From Rhodospirillales bacterium (GTDB lineage Bacteria; Pseudomonadota; Alphaproteobacteria; Micavibrionales; UBA2020), in assembly GCA_023266795.1 (NCBI GenBank), contig JAHFPI010000022.1, forward strand, positions 1 to 7,720: a stretch of 7,720 nt of DNA, read 5' to 3'. The position numbers were made by a program, and so were the translations under genes. A model generated the notes under the pieces. It did no database searches and was not told the DNA's origin. It saw only the letters and a program-made list of their open reading frames with translations. This document shows, piece after piece, positions 7,204 through 7,720 of the stretch. Position 1 is the first letter of the stretch. Every line of letters starts with the position of its first letter.

Positions 7204-7222
7204 CCTATAATAAGGTTATAGG
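7204..7222. promoter_or_regulatory. Perfect 7-bp inverted repeat over the -10, candidate operator
   Basis: CCTATAA (7204-7210) and TTATAGG (7216-7222) are perfect reverse complements with a 5-nt centre, overlapping the candidate TATAAC. Layout is like the 6139-6161 palindrome, but the sequence differs, so a shared regulator is not implied. No U-run follows on the minus strand. Confidence 0.45.
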
Positions 7223-7244
7223 ACGATTATCTTGTTGAAATCAA
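7215..7244 (-). promoter_or_regulatory. Candidate promoter for the TcpQ-like gene
   Basis: On the minus strand TTGATT (7239-7244), 18 nt, then TATAAC (7215-7220) lies just after the icmT stop and would give a leader of roughly 60 nt to the preferred ATG at 7148. Read-through from icmT is also possible, so this may be a secondary promoter. Confidence 0.4.
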
Positions 7245-7257
7245 CTTGAAATCAACT
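7235..7257. repeat. 11-bp tandem direct repeat at the icmT stop / -35 region
   Basis: TTGAAATCAAC occurs twice back to back (7235-7245 and 7246-7256), with one further matching base. The repeat spans the icmT TGA (7252-7254) and the candidate -35 of the next gene. The unit is itself nearly palindromic (GTTGA-AA-TCAAC at 7234-7245), as in helical-phase regulator sites one DNA turn apart. Confidence 0.55.
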
Positions 7258-7548
7258 GGAACCGGTGTCCAGAAACTTGCGCCGCCGGCTATAAACCCAG
7301 GCCGGGCGATAATTACCGATAAACCACACCCGGAGGGCCCGCAGGGCCGCCGCGAAAGAAAGCCCCTTGCGCTCCAATATCCAGAAAATAATATTCACGC
7401 CGATCATCAGGTACAGCGTCCATAGCCGGGCATGCATCAAAACCAGGATCGCGAAAAAACCGGAGCGCGCGTCAAACTGGAAAAACCGCACAGGCTTCAT
7501 CGTATTGCGCCAGTGCCAGCGTACGGCATTATCTTCGTTATTGGCCAT
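7252..7548 (-). CDS. icmT: IcmT/TraK-type component of a type IVB (Dot/Icm) secretion system
   Basis: A 98-residue inner-membrane protein starting at ATG 7546-7548 with AAGGGAG at 7558-7564, nine nt upstream. Family hallmarks are visible: an N-terminal H-W-R-N-T motif (12-16), P-x-R-F-F-x-x-D-A-R (19-28), a hydrophobic stretch before H-A-R-L-W-T (39-44), a membrane helix (about 43-57), the W-x-L-E-R-K-G-L turn (56-63), and a basic R-R-R-K tail. Length is a little above Legionella IcmT (about 86). IcmT/TraK belongs to the core set of type IVB systems and IncI conjugation; in Legionella it is required for effector delivery and escape from host cells. Its position directly after a probable dotB matches traJ-traK of IncI plasmids, and the 19-nt gap suggests one transcript with that gene. 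It is the most diagnostic gene of the window. Confidence 0.92.
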   Translation of the reverse strand: MANNEDNAVRWHWRNTMKPVRFFQFDARSGFFAILVLMHARLWTLYLMIGVNIIFWILERKGLSFAAALRALRVWFIGNYRPAWVYSRRRKFLDTGSS

Positions 7549-7567
7549 TTAATCCCGCTCCCTTACT

Positions 7568-7720
7568 TTAATGATGCCCTGCGGCATCATCCTGAGCCTG
7601 CTGCTCCTTGCGCTCCTGTATCGCCTTGGAGCCCTGCGCGTAGAGCAGATAATAACGCTTTTCTATCACGCCCGCCTCGAAAGCCTCCCGCGCCGAACGC
7701 TCCATCGTTTTTCCGTACTT
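7568..7720 (-). CDS. dotB: C-terminal 50 residues of a probable DotB/TraJ ATPase, 5' end outside the window
   Basis: The frame is open from the window edge to TAA at 7568-7570 and gives 50 residues, too short for the standard ORF cut-off. The visible part begins K-Y-G-K-T-M-E, continues as an amphipathic helix (E-A-F-E-A-G-V-I-E-K-R-Y-Y) and ends in a polar Q/E/D/H tail. The phrase E-A-G-x-I-x-x-R-x-Y resembles the C-terminal end of DotB/TraJ hexameric secretion ATPases, and gene order (this gene, then icmT) equals traJ-traK in IncI systems. DotB is the cytoplasmic PilT-like ATPase of the Dot/Icm machine. Walker A/B and other catalytic motifs would lie outside the window, so the name rests on context and a short tail; DotC or another locus protein cannot be excluded. 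Confidence 0.5.
   Translation of the reverse strand, partial: KYGKTMERSAREAFEAGVIEKRYYLLYAQGSKAIQERKEQQAQDDAAGHH
7571..7590 (-). other. Perfect 8-bp stem with 4-nt loop at the end of the probable dotB gene
   Basis: ATGATGCC (7571-7578) and GGCATCAT (7583-7590) are perfect complements around CTGC. The stem covers the last codons directly before the TAA and sits upstream of the icmT ribosome site. There is no U-run, so it is more likely an mRNA-stability or processing element, or chance from the D-D-A-A-G-H-H codons, than a terminator. Confidence 0.45.

Noticed and set aside
6502..7221. 239-residue plus-strand open frame over the TcpQ-like gene
   Set aside because: Its S/A/T-rich sequence mirrors the A/P-rich minus-strand gene, which has a signal peptide and recognisable domains. 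No independent support.

Overview
This is a gene-dense bacterial window (moderately high GC, short spacers, leaderless-style gene packing, Shine-Dalgarno sites) that looks like one end of a chromosomal or plasmid-borne type IVB (Dot/Icm, IncI Tra-like) secretion locus. The best anchor is a clear IcmT/TraK homologue. It follows the 3' end of a gene that is probably dotB/traJ, the same order as traJ-traK of IncI plasmids. The composition and proline/alanine-rich export proteins would suit a proteobacterium, perhaps an alphaproteobacterium, but no marker gene here settles the lineage.

Layout. Positions 1-645 (+) carry the 3' part of an ankyrin-repeat protein with a charged helical tail. Everything else is on the minus strand and reads right to left: a probable dotB C-terminus (7568-7720), icmT (7252-7548), a two-domain TcpQ/N0-like periplasmic protein (6195-7148), then four consecutive exported proteins of about 430-490 residues (4705-6078, 3227-4708, 1942-3225, 646-1932). 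The last four are packed with a 4-nt overlap, a 1-nt gap and an 8/9-nt gap and must be one transcription unit. The ankyrin gene and the last of the four meet stop codon to stop codon with no base between them.

Main observation. The four exported proteins are diverged paralogues. All share four cysteines at nearly fixed spacing (about 119-123 residues, then 59 residues in three of them and 69 in the fourth, then 9-19), a common W-rich helix, a TID/TIN motif and a C-terminal helical block. They form two sub-pairs. The third in gene order from the left (4705-6078) and the second (3227-4708) have extra N-terminal cysteines; the 3227-4708 protein has a seven-cysteine N-terminal segment. I do not recognise them as any named Dot/Icm or Tra component. 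Their position beside icmT and a TcpQ-like protein suggests a periplasmic or surface module specific to this kind of type IVB system.

Regulation. Two gaps (6079-6194 and 7161-7251) each hold a plausible sigma-70 promoter reading leftwards, and in each a perfect inverted repeat with a 5-nt centre overlaps the -10 element. The second gap also holds an 11-bp tandem direct repeat over the -35 and the icmT stop. A third perfect hairpin lies in the last codons of the probable dotB gene. No rRNA, tRNA, CRISPR, insertion sequence or integrase was seen.
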